Of a DNA stretch of 64,000 bases, positions 24,542 through 38,375 are shown piece by piece. The notes below the pieces were generated by a model. That model was not told the origin of the DNA. It did not search any database and worked only from the letters and a program-made list of their open reading frames with translations. How positions within the stretch are numbered: the stretch's first letter is position 1; each line of letters starts with the position of its first letter. A program made the position numbers and the translations under genes. Source of the stretch: Nomia melanderi (Eukaryota; Arthropoda; Insecta; Hymenoptera; Halictidae); contig NC_135001.1 of NCBI RefSeq assembly GCF_051020985.1, positions 14,935,896-14,999,895 on the forward strand. Direction: 5' to 3'.

Positions 24542-27500
24542 ATCTACTTAATTCTCCACCAACGAGTAATGCTTTAATCCACTTGACTTCATTACAAACA
24601 GTCATAAACATTTTCACCTCCGGAGTTAGCGCTATTCTATCGCAGTGCACTCCACTAATTACACAGTTTTATACAAGATAAACAACCTACTTCCCATTTA
24701 GCGTTACCAATTGAAGTTCCCGTTTAAATGACAGTGATCCCCTTTCATTCCGTTTTCTCATACTTATACCATAATCGAGGGTCAAGTTTTACTGATCGCT
24801 TGCATCTCAACCTTCATTTCCTTGTTAAACTGCCGTTAAGATACGATTCTCCTTTTTCTCTCTGCCCAAACAATCTTACTTTGAATCAACGAAGATAAAA
24901 TAATTCTTGATCTCGATCGTGAAAGGGGAGCTTCTATTTAGCGCAAGTCAATCTGTCCGGGGAGATCGCCGGTGACACGAGAGCCGATACAATCGGGATT
25001 AAAAAAAGAGAAGAAAAGAAAATGGAGAATCCGAGCCAGCGAAGCGGCTTTTGTGCAAAAGTTCTATGCAAAACTTCCTGCTCGTTAAGGTCCGTCTGGT
25101 CGGGGGTCTCAGGAGAGTTTTCCCGCGGATAGAAGGAATTAAAGGTGCACAGGGGATGACTGCCGGTGAATTGAAGCTTTCCGATTCAGTGGCCGCATCG
25201 GGCCAGCGGGATAAAATTCATTTTGCAGAAGTTGATTATGCCGAGTTTGCAACTGTATCCTTTGGAAATAATTCGATAAATAATTATGGAGACGCGACTG
25301 TAAAGCGATTTCAGTTATCCCGAAAATTCCTTCTCCGTGTTGTTCTCTTTCGATAATTAATGGAATTGTTACTCAAATATTTGTTATATTATATATTAAG
25401 TATTATATTATCTGGTCGTATCACGCTGCCACATGATTTCAGTACATTAAAGAGAGGCAAATATTTTTCACGTGATATATTACCGTCAAAACAATTTCGA
25501 TTATATTTATATTTCTTTTATATTTTTTTGCTTTTCAATGAATTTGCAAATTTCCTTAGAATCACGTAAAAGTATATGTGGAAAATGTGATCTTACATGG
25601 TCAACTTGTATTTAGAAAGGAAATAGCATGGAATGAATAATTTGAACGATACGAACAAAGAAATAAATTTTATTGGTTCCAGAATAGAAGATTATTAATG
25701 CGAAAAATTATTTCATTTATACAACAGTCGAATTTTAATTAATCCCTGCGTGACTCCCTTCTTTCTGGTTCATAGTTTATATATATATATATTCATTATA
25801 ATACAGAAAATAAGATATGCAATTTTTCATCTAAGGTAAATCTGTATTTAATTAATTGTTATGCGCAGTATAAACTCATATGAAACGTGTGTTCCATTAA
25901 AAAGCTTAGTAAATCTCTTCCAACATATTTTTTACATCGAGGTCATTCTTTCTCGTAGATGTAAATGTGTGCCGCTATGTCAACGAACAACATTATTTAT
26001 TCGATTATTTACTCGGATTTATTCGACTCCACTGTTATATATGAAATGTTACACAACAACACCGTGCACATTTTTTCTCCTCCGCTGGAGTTAAAATGTA
26101 AAAGTATTCGATGTAGGTCGCGTGTTTGGAGTCTTCTCTTACACGCGACTTCTATTTATAGTACGAAAAAAAAGGAAGGAAGTAAAGAAACAAATCCTAC
26201 AATCACTGAAATGGAAAATCTCGGAGGCAACGAAAAGAACGTTTCCCTTCGGTTGACTTTGAAATTCTACGAAATTGCTTCTGAGATCACGCTGGCTGAC
26301 GGAACGCGAGCACATATATGAGAAGAACCCTCCAAAACAGTCGGTCTGAAAATGAAGAGCGTGAATGAAACTAGAGCGAACTGAAATCCACAGAAATTTG
26401 ATTTTTGGACACGTATTTCCAGAGCTATCAAGAAATGTTACCCTATTTATACAAACTAATGGAAATTAAATAATTGGAATGACTCAGTTGATTGTCAAAC
26501 ATTGTTCCGAGGTAGAGGTTCTTTAAATTTTACATTAAGACTTTTATTCATTTCCAACTTCTAGAGCAGAAGGGAAATTTATACTTAGTAACGTGCAGTT
26601 TTACAATTTTATAATTTCCTACTGAATATTTTGCGAGGGAAACGTCAATAATATTTTTAACTCAGTGAGGGAAACCCATTTTACTACCTGTTTTCACACC
26701 CATTCCATCATAATATTCAGTCATATTTATAATAAGAATTTCAGAGGCAGTGAAATAAACATGAGTAGCAGTTACTTTCTTCAAGTTATACTGAAACAAA
26801 TACTTTTTCTATTATTGATATTATATTATTAAAGTACAGATAAATGTATAATGAATTATCTTCCAAATCACAGTATAGAGTTCATAACAACGTACAATGA
26901 CAATACCTTTAATCCTTATTATCATTCCGTAACACCCGTGTAACATAAATAGGAAGAGTCGGTAACACCATCGATTGATTCTTATGTAAAATATAAGTAA
27001 TTACATTGTTCTAATAATGTCTTATAAGTTGTCTCCTAGTGAAAAAATATGAACATAAAAGCTGCTTCTAATGCATTGTATCCCATTGTTGAATGCAATA
27101 GTCATTGTCAGTGTTCGATAGAACCACTAAAATCAACGGATAATTTTTTTATTCTTTGACAAATTTTTCATAGCTGCGTACACATACGTTACAGTATACG
27201 TGAAAATAAAAAACTGTATAGTTTTATTCAGTCGATTCAGTCAAAATGTTATTCGATTGTCAGAATACAATGAACGTTTAATTCTCTCTCCATCACATTT
27301 CTGGATACTATAAATATTATATACACTTTATTGAACACTATTGTTACTGGCAATAATAATGAACTTGCATAAAAATTTGCAACAGCCTAATATTTTTCTG
27401 CATAGTGTAACACCGATATTACATTCAAATTTTTCCATTTAAATAACAAATTGTTACACTATGAAATTTTTTCTTATTTTTTCAGTAACGTATGGACGAA

Positions 27501-28100
27501 AATACATGGATAGTAATTTTTGTAAACCTAATAAGAAAATCATGATACTAAGAATTAACTCCTTAGTCCATGATTTTTTTCATAACTGTGCTTCATAACA
27601 CTACTTCATCGTTAATAATATATGAAACAAAGAAGTTCTATATCTACGTTTACTCCATGGGTTAACGATTTAAAATAGAGAAGTAATATTTTTACTATAA
27701 AAAGTAAATGAAATTTAGTTTAAAATTTTCATGACGAGTCTGACACCATATAATAGCATAAGGGGTCAAATCACGAAGATTCTATCTTCTCTACCAAAAT
27801 TCAACATGCGTTAGTAAAAGTCTCAGAAGACTCGCGAGGAGAATGTGTCACTTCCTAAATGAAATGAAATAATTTCAAAACATTGTCAGCAATTTAAATA
27901 GAGAAACTAACCAGAGGATTGCGACATCGAATTGATTTTCCGTTCTTTTAGAGAGAGCCGGAGATTAATTCGTCGAATCCAATCCGTATCTAAAATCGAT
28001 TCATCCTCAAACGCTTGCCAATTATCCAACTTTATTACTCGAAATCCAGTTTCATCCGAGGAGATAAAATACTCGCGAATAAAGTTACCGATCGTTCCAG
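24542..28100. other. Phosphatase intron (3' part)
   Basis: Contains a GC-richer part at about 24940-25220 with an unassigned 101-codon ORF (25051-25356, +), and an AT dinucleotide run near 25779-25792. I see no sign that any of these is a phosphatase exon, because the flanking exons join in frame without them. Confidence 0.5.
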
Positions 28101-28308
28101 GTGATCCTCGGCGGAGGCAGGCGTCATTTCGTGCCGAAAGTGGTCCAGGACCCTGAGGAACCGGAGAAAGACGGCCGACGATTGGACGGGAGGAATCTGA
28201 TCGAGGAATGGTCCAGGAACCACCGGTTGCGGAACGTGGCCGCGAAATACGTCGCTAACAAGGAGCAGTTCGTGAACGTCGATCCTCGGAAAGTGAACCA
28301 TCTACTCG
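28101..28308 (+). CDS. Alkaline phosphatase, internal exon B
   Basis: An AG acceptor at 28099-28100 and a GTAAGG donor from 28309. The exon enters in phase 0 and leaves in phase 1, coding 69 codons plus one base. The opening VILGGGRRHF follows directly from RNIN of the previous exon; the joined N-(I/V)-N-V-I-L/M-G-G-G-R block is a hallmark of animal alkaline phosphatases. Further on, GRRLDGRNLIEEW is the conserved (R)xDGxxL(I/V)xEW segment. No catalytic metal ligand is expected here; the segment is core fold. The exon is clearly GC-richer than its introns. Only about 1.6 kb separates it from the next exon. Confidence 0.97.
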
Positions 28309-29932
28309 GTAAGGAGCAGATATACGTTCTTCTTTTCTACCGTCGTGTTCATTATCCTCGAACGCGGGCGTAACCCGCAAAGCGGTCAAATGCCGGAGTG
28401 TCCCAAACGGCGCGCGATAAAGTTTTCCGGAATGTTTGACGATTCATCCTTGAGAAACGAGAATTGGATTGCCTTTTTTTTATCTTTTAACCCTTACACT
28501 TCCAGAATTGTTTCACTTTCGGAGAAAAATAAGTTAAAGTGAATAACTAAACGTAAATTCTAACCGAAGTAAACGTTGATAAATACGCCTCTCATTGGTC
28601 AATTCGGTCAACTTTTTTAATTCTCAAATACTTTATTGTCTTACCTTCTTGTATTTAAAATGAATTTCCTTATTATTGAATTTAATACCACGAAATAATA
28701 AAAATTCCTTTGGCCATGCAAAAATTGTAATAATAATAAAGATTAAAGAAATTAAAATAACCCTCAGATATTTTTGTGAAAGTAGTGTAGAAGATTAAAT
28801 AATGATTTTAACGCGAGTACGCATCTCTCAAAGATATGTGATTATCGTTTCAAATGAACCGAACCGCCCCGTATGAGTACACAGTTCTGTTTGCTATAAA
28901 GCATTTGTGGGTAACTACTCATCTGCTGAACAAATATAATGAATCTGCACGATTAAATAAATATTGAAACTGTAATATATAAGCGTGTACAGTTAATCTG
29001 ATATTCAAATAATGATAAATATAAATGATAAACTAATCTCGAAATAGTAGCTATCGTATTAAAATTCTAATAACACACTGCATATTCTTTTCTATTCCAT
29101 TAACGAAGTTATTCAATTGAACACACTTAATAATAGTGCGATGTCAATAAATGCTTGTTTATAAATAATAATGATACAGATTATCTAGTTATAACACGGA
29201 TTAAATAATCTAGTTTGTGCACCATGACGTTCGACAATTATTCACTGCATATGATTGCGTTAATCCTTGAATACAATTAGCTCTTAGTTAGATTGCCCTA
29301 ATTATGATCGGCGTGACGTTCGAATTAGAGATTACGTACATACTATCGATTATTATAGAACCATCGATTCCCTTTAGAACTAGATGATAAGGAATTCTAA
29401 CGGTCTGTAATTTAGTCATTGAAACATTCGCTAATTGAAGGCCACACGAAGGTCTTCAGCATTAGTTTCCTCGAACTGTTAAAATTAAGAATTTTTTCTT
29501 TTTTTAGAGAGTCAATGTTTTCTTTCAATATTTAGACTTGATTCGTACTAGCGATCAACGGTACGATTAGATCAAGTTGTATCATAGCTGCCCATGATCA
29601 TTGGCAATACTACTAAACACGTAGAGCGAGAAATATTGGTCAAACGCACTTGACTACCGCGCTGCGTAGAGACGACGTAACTTTGAAACGACGTAAATTG
29701 GGAGGAGATAACTCGAGGCCCCACTGTATCGCAGCTGCGCTGTAAACGCAGCTTTAGAATCGCGTTAGCCAAAATCATTAGAATATTCCGTCCTGAAATA
29801 TTCTTCGTAATTCACTTACGATGCGATTCGAGCGTGGCGGAACTCGATCAGGGATGGGAGACGGGAATCGATAAAAGTTATCCAACTGAAAGTTTCGTGG
29901 CTCACCGTTTCAACGTCGCTCGATGATTTCAG
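28309..29932. other. Phosphatase intron, 1.6 kb
   Basis: Starts GTAAGG and ends TTTCAG. AT-rich except for a GC-richer patch at about 29560-29760 of unknown nature. The motif TTAACCCTTACACTTCC at about 28489-28505 looks like one end of a TTAA-type element, but no partner was found. Confidence 0.6.
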
Positions 29933-30073
29933 GACTGTTTTCCTATTCCCATATGGACTTCGACGTCGACCGAAACACGAACGGGTCCGGCGACCCTTCT
30001 CTCGCTGAAATGACTATAAAGGCGCTTCGTGTACTGGCGAAGAATCCCGAAGGATATTTCCTCTTCGTTGAAG
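29933..30073 (+). CDS. Alkaline phosphatase, internal exon C (E of metal site)
   Basis: A TTTCAG acceptor and a GTATGT donor. The exon enters and leaves in phase 1 (141 nt: 46 complete codons plus a split codon at each edge). The peptide runs from GLFSYSHMDFDVDR through PSLAEMTIKALRVL to YFLFVEG. The (S)L-x-E-M-T helix and the F-x-L-F-V-E-G strand are diagnostic. The Glu of VEG corresponds to the magnesium ligand E311 of the human placental enzyme. The codon after VE is completed by the next exon, 12.5 kb downstream. The reading frame is intact, with no frameshift or stop. Confidence 0.97.
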
Positions 30074-31004
30074 GTATGTTGTAGAAAAGAATGGACCCGT
30101 ATCCTCGCGACGAGCACTGCATCCCTTAGAACTTAAAACTGCGATTCACTGCATGCAATGATTTATCGTCTTACTCTGTACTCCCAGAAGAAAATGGTGC
30201 ACGAAATTTAAAAAAAAAAGCTGGAAAAATATCAATCGTTCGATCTAGAATATGTTCTTCACGGTTAAACGAACAGAAGTCACTTTATCGTTAAGAATTT
30301 TCCAACGCAGAAAGAATATTTATGTTTTTCTGTACCACAAGTAATCGTATTCATCTGTTACTTGTTATTGTATTTGCTATAGGAACGATATTTTTATAAC
30401 GAAATACGAACGACAGCTTTCATTTTATTAGAGAGGATATTATCTTTTTATCGGAAGTTTGAATTGTTGTTAGAAGACAGTTATTACAAGTTAAAACGGT
30501 TGCGTTAGGCGTGGACACTCCGAAACCGATGAATTATAGCTACCGACTGAAATGGAACGCTTCGAGAAGGTACGCGATGTATTTTCAGCCCAGCGGAAAC
30601 CACTTCCCTGTTTTTCTTGCGGTCCTCGAGACACTTGTCTTATTTATTGTATCAGAACTAGTGGTACGGTTTCCTTCTTGTAAAAGATTTGATTAATAAC
30701 ATGGATCATTTGTCCAGCATATTTTCCTTTCCTTGTGTAAATCAACTGTAATAAATGAAATTTATATTTAGTTGATAAATGTAGAAGCGCTTCGAAAAAT
30801 AGATAATCAGTTTTTGAGGTCTTATATGTTGAGCTTGCAAATAAGAAATCTATTATTCCCTTAAACAAGTATTGTTTCTTACAAATGGAATGAAAATTTT
30901 CTTAGGGATCATGATTTTGCTAAACGATGATGTTTTAAACGCAACCGACATGCAAAAATACATGAGGAATGTACTGCGAAATTACTTTTGCGTAGTGAAA
31001 GCTC
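30074..31004. other. Start of the 12.5-kb phosphatase intron
   Basis: AT-rich, opening with a GTATGT donor. ORFs at 30511-30696 (+) and 30872-31096 (+) lack recognisable features; the second runs into the MITE at 31005. Confidence 0.5.
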
Positions 31005-31184
31005 TTAACCTTTTGAGTCCTGTGATCATTCAAGTCGGTGAAACTGAAGAATTACAATTTCAATTTAATTATAACTTAATTAATTGTACCGATTAACATA
31101 ATCCATCGATCTTCAGATGAGCAAACAAATATTCAGTTCACATCCAACGTTTCGGCTAAGAGTATTTAGCACTCAAAGGATAAA
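31005..31184 (+). mobile_element. TTAA-type MITE, copy 2 of the family at 52799-53075
   Basis: Begins TTAACCTTTTGAGTC and ends near GCACTCAAAGG. The interior shares GTGAAACTGA(A/G)GAATTACAAT and the 3' AGCACTCAAAGG with 52799-53075 in the same order, but is about 100 bp shorter. The right TTAA is degraded. It lies inside the phosphatase intron. Confidence 0.75.
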
Positions 31185-33809
31185 ACAGACTATGGTCAGG
31201 TTTAAGCAATCAACTACAATCTCTTTTCTACGCAGCAATTAATGCATGGCTTAAAATTCTTTTAATAACTACAACAACGTATGAAAACAAAAATTACCGG
31301 CTTCCGGATGACATGATTTTCAAAAGAAAAAAGTAATTACTAACTTCATAATCTAAGACAAACATGTCAATACCATACTTACAAGATAAGCGTCGCTTTA
31401 CATGAACGCTCGAGAAATCGAGGTTCATTCCTTATGTGTTCTTTGTAACTTGTTAAATATGTTAATATTCTATTTTTCACCTTACATATCATTTTCACGC
31501 TTAATACATTCTTAAAATAGTTACTTTCCCCTGGCTTATCCCGTACAACCTACTTTCATTCTTTGAAAAATTGGAACACGCTACCAAACTTCGACCACCG
31601 GTTTTCCTGCCATCCCGCATATTCCCGTTCAATTGCGCTACAATTTTTCACACTGAAAAGAACAATTTGCCCCCGGGGACACTCCCAAAAATCCCAAAAG
31701 GATTCTCCGCGCTTGAATGTTCAGGAATTTTCAAAAGTGCGTCATAATCGTGTGATTCAAACATTTCCGGCAGGAATACGATTGAACTTAATGCGCCCAG
31801 GAGTGTTCCCTTTGTGCATAGGGAAAGTCGAGTTCCCTGCGCGAAAATTGAGTCAGCGTTCCGTACTTTATGGAGTTTATAGCTTTACCGTACCCCCACG
31901 GTAACCAGTATGTACCATCCCAGGCGCCTTCGTCCCCGGGAAAAAGACGTTTCCTGGGCTAGCGAGAAAATACATCTCTTTTTTTTCCAGCTCGCTTCGA
32001 AAAACCGCTGATCCAGCCATTTTCACGATCTCCTACGGATCTTCCGTCCCGAGTATATAATATATTTCGGCGGCCGCGCGCAGAATAATAACTGTCTCGT
32101 TACGTCGGTCCGTTCGTATTAAAACAGAAACGAAATTCTTTTCCCTAGAATGAAGGTTGAATGAAAAAAAAGAGATATATTGAGAAAGACTGAGTGAAAC
32201 AGAGAAACGAGCGGGAATGATTCGCGGAATTCGGTCCGGCTGCGATTTTTGCAGACAGTTCGAATGGAAGAGGGCGGAAAAAGGGAAGAGAACGCATTTT
32301 CCAATTAACCCGGAATGCGTGCACGGACCAACGTTGAAAATATTCACGCCTCGGTGAGGATGAAACGGGTTAGAAAAATTGTACCTGGAAGATAGTAAAT
32401 TGTTGCAATATTTGTTGGCCATACCTTGCGCGATATTCCTTTCCAGGCGCGCTGTCGCATTCCGCGCGAAGCGTTATAACTTTCATCCGTTGTAAACCAA
32501 TCTCCTTGTCGGCTCGCGAAACCGTGATTAATCCTCCACCGTGAATGAAACGAACCAATTGCACTTCGTGATATCCGTGCGTTCCGTGTAGGTGCATCGA
32601 TAACGTTTACAGTCCGGTTGTAAACGTTAACTTCAACGTCATCGTAATATTTTAGAAACGCGGCGTGCAAAGTAGATTAACAGATACAGGTATAATTTTA
32701 ATTTCGGATTCTGAATGCTGGTACTTGGATTTGGAATATTGCTGTCTGTAAATTGACAAGGCAGGGCTGTATTATTGAAATAAAGGATTGGTTGAGTCAA
32801 TCACTCAGTTTCAAAGGCTACTCAGTCAGAAAAGAATTGCAAGGAAAACTATTTTCGCCACAACGAAATACAGCGTACAGTGATAAGTCAAATTATCGAA
32901 AAATAGAATTTATGAAAACTGATTAAGAAGAAATAATTTTAAAAAGTGTTATAATTATCCCACGCCTGCAATTATTTTCGCATAGAAAGAACCATTCGCG
33001 TTTATAAACACGAAGCAAATCAAATTAAATTTGAAAAATTAATTAGAATATACTGTCACGATTCTATGTCTATGAATCTCTCTGTACGTTGAATCTAAGC
33101 CCATCATCAATTTAAGCCTCGAATTCCCAGTTGCAGCAGCCAACATAATCCTACATCCGATATCCGGACGTTTGACCAGATAATTTAATAATCATAGGTA
33201 GATGCAACTGGATAAACCCTTGAAAGACGTATCAGTGTTACCTGGCGTTATTTGATTGATTATTCAGTTGCATTAATGATCCCCTGTCAATCATAATAAT
33301 TCCGAATGCATCCAAACGTCACGTAGGTTATTCTCAATATTGTTCAGATAGATATGTCTATCTAGGAGAATCGAAAAGTCATGTAGATACATTTCGAAGT
33401 TATTTCAATTGAAGAAGTGTGTTTTTTACCAAATTTATAATAATTGTTCCTTCTGCAAAAATAAGTAGGACAAACAGCCACACAGCGTTGGATTATCAAA
33501 AATGAATAGACGGATAATTTGGAGCAGGATGTTTAAAGATAAGATTTGCAATAAAATGATGATAATTAAAAATGTATGATATCGATTTTCTACTATACTT
33601 TTTTCTTTACTGTTACGCTGTTTTACCGTATATATGCAAATCAAAATTTTGATTGTAATTGCACACCGCTGACTTCTAGCATTTTTAATAAGTTATTATA
33701 CCACTAAAGATGCACGTAACTAATTGGTTGAGGTTTTTGTCATCGTTTCGTTTGAATTTCATTTAATTGAACAATAAATTGTTGCCATAACATGAATATT
33801 CGTGTTAGA
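31185..33809. other. Intronic sequence with GC-richer island 31,600-32,660
   Basis: Several ORFs on both strands (31563-31904 +, 32033-32422 -, 32344-32670 -) overlap one another and have no recognisable domain. The island could be an intronic regulatory region or an exon of another gene I do not recognise. Confidence 0.35.
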
Positions 33810-33960
33810 ATTTAGGCGATCGTGTGAAATCAAAGCGACTCGTGAAAAATGAAAATAAATTCTTTTTTAATTCGTGTGAAGTCAAAAACATCGTGTGAAA
33901 AGGGAAGAACATTGTAACTCGCATAAATAAATCAAAATCGTGTAAAAACAAAATTGAGTG
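33810..33960. repeat. Degenerate short tandem repeat around TCGTGTGAAGTCAAA
   Basis: Imperfect units occur four or five times: GATCGTGTGAAATCAAA, TTCGTGTGAAGTCAAAA, CATCGTGTGAAAAGG and AATCGTGTAAAAACAAA. A related stretch with the same spacing is found at 46515-46650, so this is a dispersed, internally repetitive sequence. Confidence 0.65.
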
Positions 33961-36836
33961 TACTTAACGATATAAAGAACGAAGAAATGCAAAAAAAAGA
34001 ATGAATTGTTTGACTTTCCATATTTCCGAAACAGCCTAAACCGTAAGATTCTCTTAACTTCAAAAGCAGAAATTTGTATGTACCTCGGTAACGAGTTTCC
34101 GACCAAGAAATCCGTTGAGCCTGTGGCGCAAACGCGAGTTATCCGTACCGAAATTCGGATTTTAATCCGAATAACCAGGTGCAGAACGAAGGGGATGATA
34201 GGAGACGGAGGGAGGAGTGGTGCGAGGCTGGTAGGGTCTGACGAGTTACGTTCTCCGCGGCGTTAATGCGTCCGCCGTACTTTACACCGGCAATCGCGAG
34301 CGCCTGTTAAAGTCCTCGTAAACCTTTTACACGCGTTTCGCCCCGTTCCGGCTACGTGGATTCGAGGCGAGAAATTTCCGCGATCCACCCGGATGGTTTT
34401 CCGGTACTTCGGAACACTTTTCGGGAGGGAAACTATGCGGAACGATGCGTGAACCACGCGGTCGACGTGAATAGAAAAAAGAAGTAGGGGAGAAACGTGC
34501 CTGTTCTGCGAGCAACAGAAAAATAAGGTTTCCGTCCGGTAGAATCGCATGCTTTCGGCTCCTCGCGCCGCGCGAACTTGAAACAGTGAATTTTCGTCAT
34601 TATCTCGACGCCGTTGCTTCCGGCTGTTTCGAGCAGTTTACGGTAAAAGGAAAATGGCGCTGAATTAATAAAGAACTTGACGACGGAAGAGATTAAGGGT
34701 CTAAGTATTAGAATTTCGCACCGAGCGAGATCATTGGGTGAGACGAGCCGGGTATTAGAATCTATCGACCGAAATATTCAGAATTGATTGTCGTGTAGAA
34801 TCTTCTCTTTTTAGGAGAAATGAAGGTTGGACGTGAAACGGGGGTGTACCGTAAATCAGAGTGATTTTAATGGAATATCTGTTATGTAATACGAGAAATT
34901 AGGCGGGAAATCTGGAGCAAAGAGAGTTTTTAAAACGAGCATATGTGAAATACATCTGAGGACATGGAATTTCGGTTTGTTGTTGCGAATAGATTAAATG
35001 AAGAGTGAAAGGAGAATATCCTGTTAATAAGACACTCATGAGATGCTGCGAGGTGAACGAGAATTTACAGAGAGAAGAATTGACTGAATACTCGACGGTG
35101 CAAGTTGTAAAGGGAAATAAATCATTAAAAAACTACTGTCGGTATGTGTGGTACTTTGAATAAAAGAGATAGTAAACGGGAAACAGGATGAATGTTTTAT
35201 GAATGATAACCGAGGAACAGGTTTTAGCAACGAGCCAGTGAGGTAATATCAGAGATGTGGTGAAAGTTTGTGGATGAACGCAATGGGAGCTCATTCTGCA
35301 TTAGTTATAAGTATTTAATAAACACTAGTTAGCTTCAGTAATAATCTGCTGGGTTGAAAAACTATTTGCTAAAATAGCATTGAAGCCTAGAAAATGAATG
35401 TTTGTCAATAATTATCTTTTTGTGTTTATAGTGGTAGTTGTTTTGTGCATTCTTTATTACATTTTTTAATAATAATCTATTATTGTTATTATTCTATTAC
35501 TAATTTTGAATATTGCAAACGTTATTAATATCCCTTAACGCCTAACGTTCTACACTATTGTAAAAATTTACGTTTTCCGACGACTTAATGCTACTGTACA
35601 AAGTTCTAACAGACCTAGCTGCCATAAGAGTTGAGAAAACTTAGAAAATTTGTGAAAGTATCGTAAAATCGGAGGGACTTGGAATATTTCAGCAAACTAC
35701 CAGAAGAAATGATACTCGGAAAAATTTCAAAGTTCCGTTCGGTCTAGTAACTTATTAAAATATTCCAAGTCCCATCGAATTCAATATCTATATTTTGAAC
35801 AATTTCTGAGTCTGATCCCAGTCCATATCCGGCGCTAAAACCTATCTATTCCGTGTTCTCAGCAAAATTTTGAAGTTTCCCCTATACCGTGAAGTATTCA
35901 AACTTTCATTAACTTGTTTGAATAATTTTAAAATGGATTGAACTTTGAAAAATTCTTATCCCATAAATAGAGTACATAAACATTGAACATCTTAAAGTCC
36001 TGTTATTACTTAATATTAATTATTATTCTCATCAATTTTAACATTTTTATTTCTTATTTTTACTTATATTCACATTTTGTTTTATGGTTCCCAATTTTTC
36101 TAAAGGTCTTTTATTCTCGCATCGAGAACTACATAAATTGTGAGATGCGTAATATCCAAGCAACGATTTGTATTCATTTTTTCTAGTAAGAGAAAAAAGC
36201 ACGACCGTTTGAAAAGTTTCATTGGGTAGCAAAGTGGTTAAACTTTTTCGGTGTAATAGTACTTCGATTTCAGTTATAAAAAGTTACAATTTATAATTCT
36301 CTATGGGCACCGCCAAATGTAAATCCCAGGAAAAAGCATTAAAGTTTCGTGATAGAATTCTGTTGTCAGATTTAAAGTTAATATCTTTCTTCTACGAACT
36401 TCGTATTTAGGAATAGACACTTCACATTGAAATAAGTCAGTCGTATTTTTAATATCTTGCCACTGTAAATCAATTTTTATGTCAAATTTATTTTCATTTG
36501 ACTTTCGAATAATCATACATTATTGTAGTATAACGCAAAGAGCTTATAGTGGATCTACGTTTTCAATAAAATTATTATTCCTTTTAACAATAATAGTAAA
36601 AAATGATCGCCAATACAATAATAATATTTACGTATATGCAAAAAGTTCATATGGTATTTAACGTAGAGAAAGTGATCAAATATTTGCAGATTATGAGTAC
36701 GTTCTTTTCACTTTATATCTGCATATTAAGTACATGGACCGTTTATTTTGAAAGTGGTGTAAGTCCATTTTTTAAAAAAATGAGATATCACGTAATTTAT
36801 GCTTAATTTAATTTAAAACTTTTTATGTATAACTAG
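33961..36836. other. Intronic sequence with GC-richer island 34,080-34,760
   Basis: The island holds overlapping ORFs on both strands (34006-34266 +, 34263-34550 -) with no recognisable domain. 34760-36836 is AT-rich and without apparent features. Confidence 0.4.
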
Positions 36837-37091
36837 TTAGGTAGGTTAGGTAGGTTAGGTAGGTTAGTTTAAGTAGATAGATAGGTTAGGTAGGTAGGTA
36901 GGTAGGTTAGGTAGGTAGGTAGGTAGGTAGGTAGGTAGGTAGGTAGGTAGGTAGGTAGGTAGGTAGGTAGGTAGGTAGGTAGGTATGTAGGTAGGTAGGT
37001 AGGTAGGTAGGTAGGTAGGTTAGGTAGGTAGGTAGGTAGGAAGGTTAGGTAGGTAGGTAGGTAGGTAGGTAGGTAGGTAGGTAGGTAGGTA
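36837..37091. repeat. (TAGG)n microsatellite with TTAGG interruptions
   Basis: About 255 bp of TAGG units. The left edge alternates TTAGG and TAGG (a 9-bp TTAGGTAGG pattern), and single TTAGG units interrupt the run again near 37020 and 37045. TTAGG is the canonical insect telomere repeat, but here it is a minor variant inside a tetranucleotide run. The minus-strand YLPT-repeat ORF is an artefact of this sequence. Confidence 0.97.
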
Positions 37092-38375
37092 TCTGGCAAA
37101 AGTATTAAGGAAATACGACTGTAATATAATTTAACATTAAAACCGCTTCTACCAAAGTGGATTTTTAGTATGATTTATAAGCAGAAATTAAGAACAACTG
37201 CGATTAATATCTGCATCCTCGGCGAAGAAATCAAAAGCAGTCGCGTAAACTGGTTCCTTTTCTCTGTTTTTGCTTCCTGTTCCCGTTCTGTCGACTTTTA
37301 GCTGCCGACATTTTCCTGCCGGTATTCCTAAATATGTTGACGGAAGTGGCCTCTCGACGTGGCACAAGCTACCGTAAGATATCGTGGAACGAACAATGGA
37401 AGAAGCAATATCCTCGGCTAGATTTTTTGTTCAAGCGATTCGCAACCGTGAACTCTTGAACATCGTTTGCTTTTGGACGACATAATTTCCTCGAGGTTGC
37501 TTATTTATATTCGCTAATAAATTCGTGAAATTTTTCCGGGTTAAATCTATTCGTTGATATAAATTTTCCAGAATTTCAAATAATCCTCCAAACCATGCGA
37601 AACAATTCGTTTCTACATTTGAACGAGAGCGATTAAAAAAAATTGCGGAAATTTTTTCACGGAACATTGTTCTCGCGAATAATTACACTTTTTTATGATT
37701 CGTTTGCATCGACGAAAGTTGAACGACCGAAACGTATCGACAAACGTTATACGTACTTTTTGTTTCCTGCACGAAAAACTACTGTAACGGAACAAAAGAA
37801 AAAATTGCTCGATTTCTGTTCCTCCTAAGTTTATTCTGAAGCTTGTATATCCCTGTTCGGCATTATATTAATACTTTTGAAAATTTTCTCTCCGTAATGA
37901 ACACAGAGTTAATTACTGGTTTTAAAGTTTCTTGATTTAATTGAATTATACAGACAGAGTATAATTTTCAGTTTGCATATCTCGCTCATTATAAAAATAA
38001 CTTTGAAATATATGTAAATCCTTGTAAGAAAAGATTTCAATTATCACACTGTTAATTCGATATTAATTCTAAAATACCAGATGTTGCAAACGATATAAAT
38101 CGAAAACATATAGTCAAGCATTAAAACTTATGATAAATTAGTAATAGTTGAATTATTGTATTTTTTTTTTGGTACATAATAACTTTTTCTCCCGTGTAAT
38201 ATATATGACTAAAAATATTAACAAAATATTTGCAACTAGTATTAGTAACGTACAGAATATTCGCAAAGTCACTCCTTGGTTTCAAATGATTACAAAATCA
38301 AAATTTATTGGAATATTCTTTCACCTTTGTGGTTACAGTTTCATCAGTTCATAAAATTTCATGTGGTATCTATTA
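37092..38375. other. Intronic sequence, no supported gene
   Basis: AT-rich apart from a patch near 37200-37440. I see no repeat boundaries or coding signals. Confidence 0.4.

Noticed and set aside
36869..37099. Minus-strand ORF of YLPT repeats
   Set aside because: Pure translation of the TAGG microsatellite.
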